In this document: positions 34,697 through 35,291 of the stretch, piece after piece
Layout: the number at the start of each line of letters is the position of its first letter
Position numbering within the stretch: the first letter of the stretch is position 1
Origin: an uncultured Prevotellaceae bacterium
GTDB lineage: Bacteria > Bacteroidota > Bacteroidia > Bacteroidales > Bacteroidaceae
Assembly (NCBI GenBank): GCA_946540735.1
Contig: CAMNIN010000042.1
Coordinates: 1-35,291 of the forward strand
Direction: 5' to 3'
Length of the DNA stretch: 35,291 bases
Made by a program: the position numbers and the translations under genes
Notes under the pieces: model-generated
Databases searched by the model: none
Told to the model about the DNA's origin: nothing
The model's input: the letters and a program-made list of their open reading frames with translations, nothing else

Positions 34697-34784
34697 ATGC
34701 TAATACTCAATGCGGCCGGATTACAAATCCGCCCGAACGAGGATGCTAATACTCAATGCGGCCGGATTACAAATCCGCCCGAAC
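34697..34784. repeat. Two identical 42-base direct repeats
   Basis: Bases 34697-34738 and 34743-34784 are identical, separated by 4 bases (period 46). Each holds a palindromic core GGATT-ACA-AATCC and the string ATACTCAATGCGG. Read in reverse they resemble 34631-34672, so the island holds inverted pairs of one REP-like unit. A truncated third copy follows (about 34786-34802, ending CAATCCGCCCGAA). Confidence 0.85.
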
Positions 34785-34938
34785 AAATGCCAATCCGCCC
34801 GAATAGCTATGCGTACTTAGGTGCTGAGTAATTACTTCATCTTTTATTATTTCCCAACTAATTAAGGTAATACTGTGAAACAAAAATTGGGATAATCAAC
34901 TTTTTTTTAGTTTTTTTATACAATATGATTTTATTTTA

Positions 34939-35205
34939 TTACTTTTGCAAAATAAGATGTATACCACTCACGACACGATGGAGGTGGAAGGCAGCATTAC
35001 AGTGAATGGATTCAAAGGCACCCAATACATCAATTTGGGCGGTGATGAGGATGACGAGGCCAACTCGATGAGCACTGACCTTTGGGATGAGGAATAAGAA
35101 GACCCTATCCCACCTGTAGTGCCGGAGGTGGTGGCTGAGCATCAGGTCGACCACCTTGCCGGCCTCCTTTGTGATGTCTTCACGTCCGGCTGTGCGGATG
35201 ATCAT
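34939..35205 (-). CDS. Possible small ORF opposite the acidic ORF
   Basis: From ATG 35205 the minus strand reads MIIRTAGREDITKEAGKVVD and continues to 34939 (88 residues). The first 32 or so codons end mostly in C or G, like genes of this genome, and a -7 box (TACATTTG) lies upstream at 35230-35223. After about 35100 the frame runs antisense to the acidic ORF and looks less like coding sequence. It may be a real small gene, a remnant, or a shadow; I do not recognise a family. Listed because at least one strand here is probably coding. Confidence 0.25.
   Translation of the reverse strand: MIIRTAGREDITKEAGKVVDLMLSHHLRHYRWDRVFLFLIPKVSAHRVGLVILITAQIDVLGAFESIHCNAAFHLHRVVSGIHLILQK
34940..34947 (+). 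promoter_or_regulatory. Promoter -7 box of the small acidic ORF
   Basis: TACTTTTG matches TAnnTTTG exactly, within an AT-rich tract that has T-runs at the -33 position but no clear TTTG. It ends 9 bases before the ATG at 34957. Confidence 0.5.
34957..35097 (+). CDS. Small acidic protein of unknown function (46 aa)
   Basis: The frame starts MYTTHDTMEVEGSITVNGF and ends in a strongly acidic tail (DEDDEANS...DLWDEE). A -7 promoter box precedes it by 9 bases, and codon use is like neighbouring genes, which supports real coding. No family is recognised. It contains LGG at residues 27-29 followed by only acidic and polar residues, which resembles a double-glycine leader, but no transporter or modifying enzyme is in the window. 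The frame stays open past the TAA for 47 more codons (to 35240), so it may also be the front part of a longer gene cut by a stop. The opposite strand is open as well. Confidence 0.5.
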   Translation: MYTTHDTMEVEGSITVNGFKGTQYINLGGDEDDEANSMSTDLWDEE

Positions 35206-35222
35206 TTCCACTATTTGGTTAT

Positions 35223-35230
35223 CAAATGTA
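35223..35230 (-). promoter_or_regulatory. Possible -7 box near the right end
   Basis: On the minus strand TACATTTG matches TAnnTTTG and lies 17 bases upstream of ATG 35205. It belongs to a 16-base string (TTACATTTGATAACCA) that is repeated exactly at the 5' end of the VanZ-family gene, so it may be a copied segment and not a working promoter. The rest of the window end (35241-35291) holds nothing recognisable. Confidence 0.3.
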
Positions 35231-35291
35231 ATAAATACTAAAGTTTCGCAAGTAGCGAAGGACCTGCATGTTTTAACATAAAATTGGAATA

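Noticed and set aside
34509..34703. Plus-strand frame over the tandem repeats (64 codons)
   Set aside because: It arises from the 20-base repeats and has no promoter or sensible composition.
34551..34784. CRISPR array
   Set aside because: The 20-base units are directly adjacent with no unique spacers, the 42-base repeats occur only twice, and no cas gene is present.
34400..34813. Ten-base direct repeat TAGCTATGCG at 34400-34409 and 34804-34813 as target-site duplication
   Set aside because: It flanks the repeat island, but there is no transposase and no matching terminal inverted repeats at these ends; ten bases can match by chance.

Overview
The window looks like a chromosomal segment of a Bacteroidales bacterium, most likely Prevotella or a close relative (Prevotellaceae). 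Four things point there: a complete Bacteroidetes-type division and cell-wall (dcw) cluster; promoters of the TTTG-N19-21-TAnnTTTG type in many gene gaps, with no clear Shine-Dalgarno sequences; a glycine-lipid gene pair; and a dut / TPR / DUF4292 / EnvC-like operon. All functions are inferred from reading the sequence; no database search was run.

Left part (1-1869): tRNA-Glu and rpsT are read leftwards from one consensus promoter and end at a strong hairpin terminator. recO diverges from them, with its promoter box only four bases from the start codon. A YqeY-type gene closes the dcw cluster tail-to-tail with recO.

Dcw cluster (1882-17949, minus strand), in transcription order: mraZ, rsmH, an FtsL-like gene, ftsI with a C-terminal PASTA domain, murE (meso-diaminopimelate type), mraY, murD, ftsW, murG, murC, ftsQ, ftsA, ftsZ. 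The genes abut or overlap and supply lipid II synthesis plus the septal ring. murF and ddl are not in the cluster. Upstream of mraZ, three TGGNG repeats at an exact 10-base period sit against the -7 box, a probable MraZ operator. A second promoter lies before murG.

Middle (18229-23974): diverging from mraZ is a two-gene operon for an O-acyltransferase and an N-acyltransferase (glsA and glsB candidates). Next come a secreted 835-residue beta-helix protein of unknown specificity and a convergent dGTPase gene (dgt).

Right part (24160-34220): dut heads an operon with a TPR protein, a DUF4292 lipoprotein and a catalytically dead LytM/EnvC-like protein, ending at a hairpin inside the 3' end of a convergent M20 peptidase gene (argE-like). 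A fatty-acyl-CoA ligase and prfB follow; prfB has no programmed frameshift. Then come a 49-residue membrane peptide, a CYTH protein and a convergent VanZ-family gene.

Right end (34221-35291): a gene-poor island of palindromic and tandem repeats, then a small acidic ORF with its own promoter box and a puzzling stretch that is open on both strands. Most of the window is housekeeping DNA; the less ordinary material is in the regulatory sites, the beta-helix protein, the small ORFs and the repeat island.
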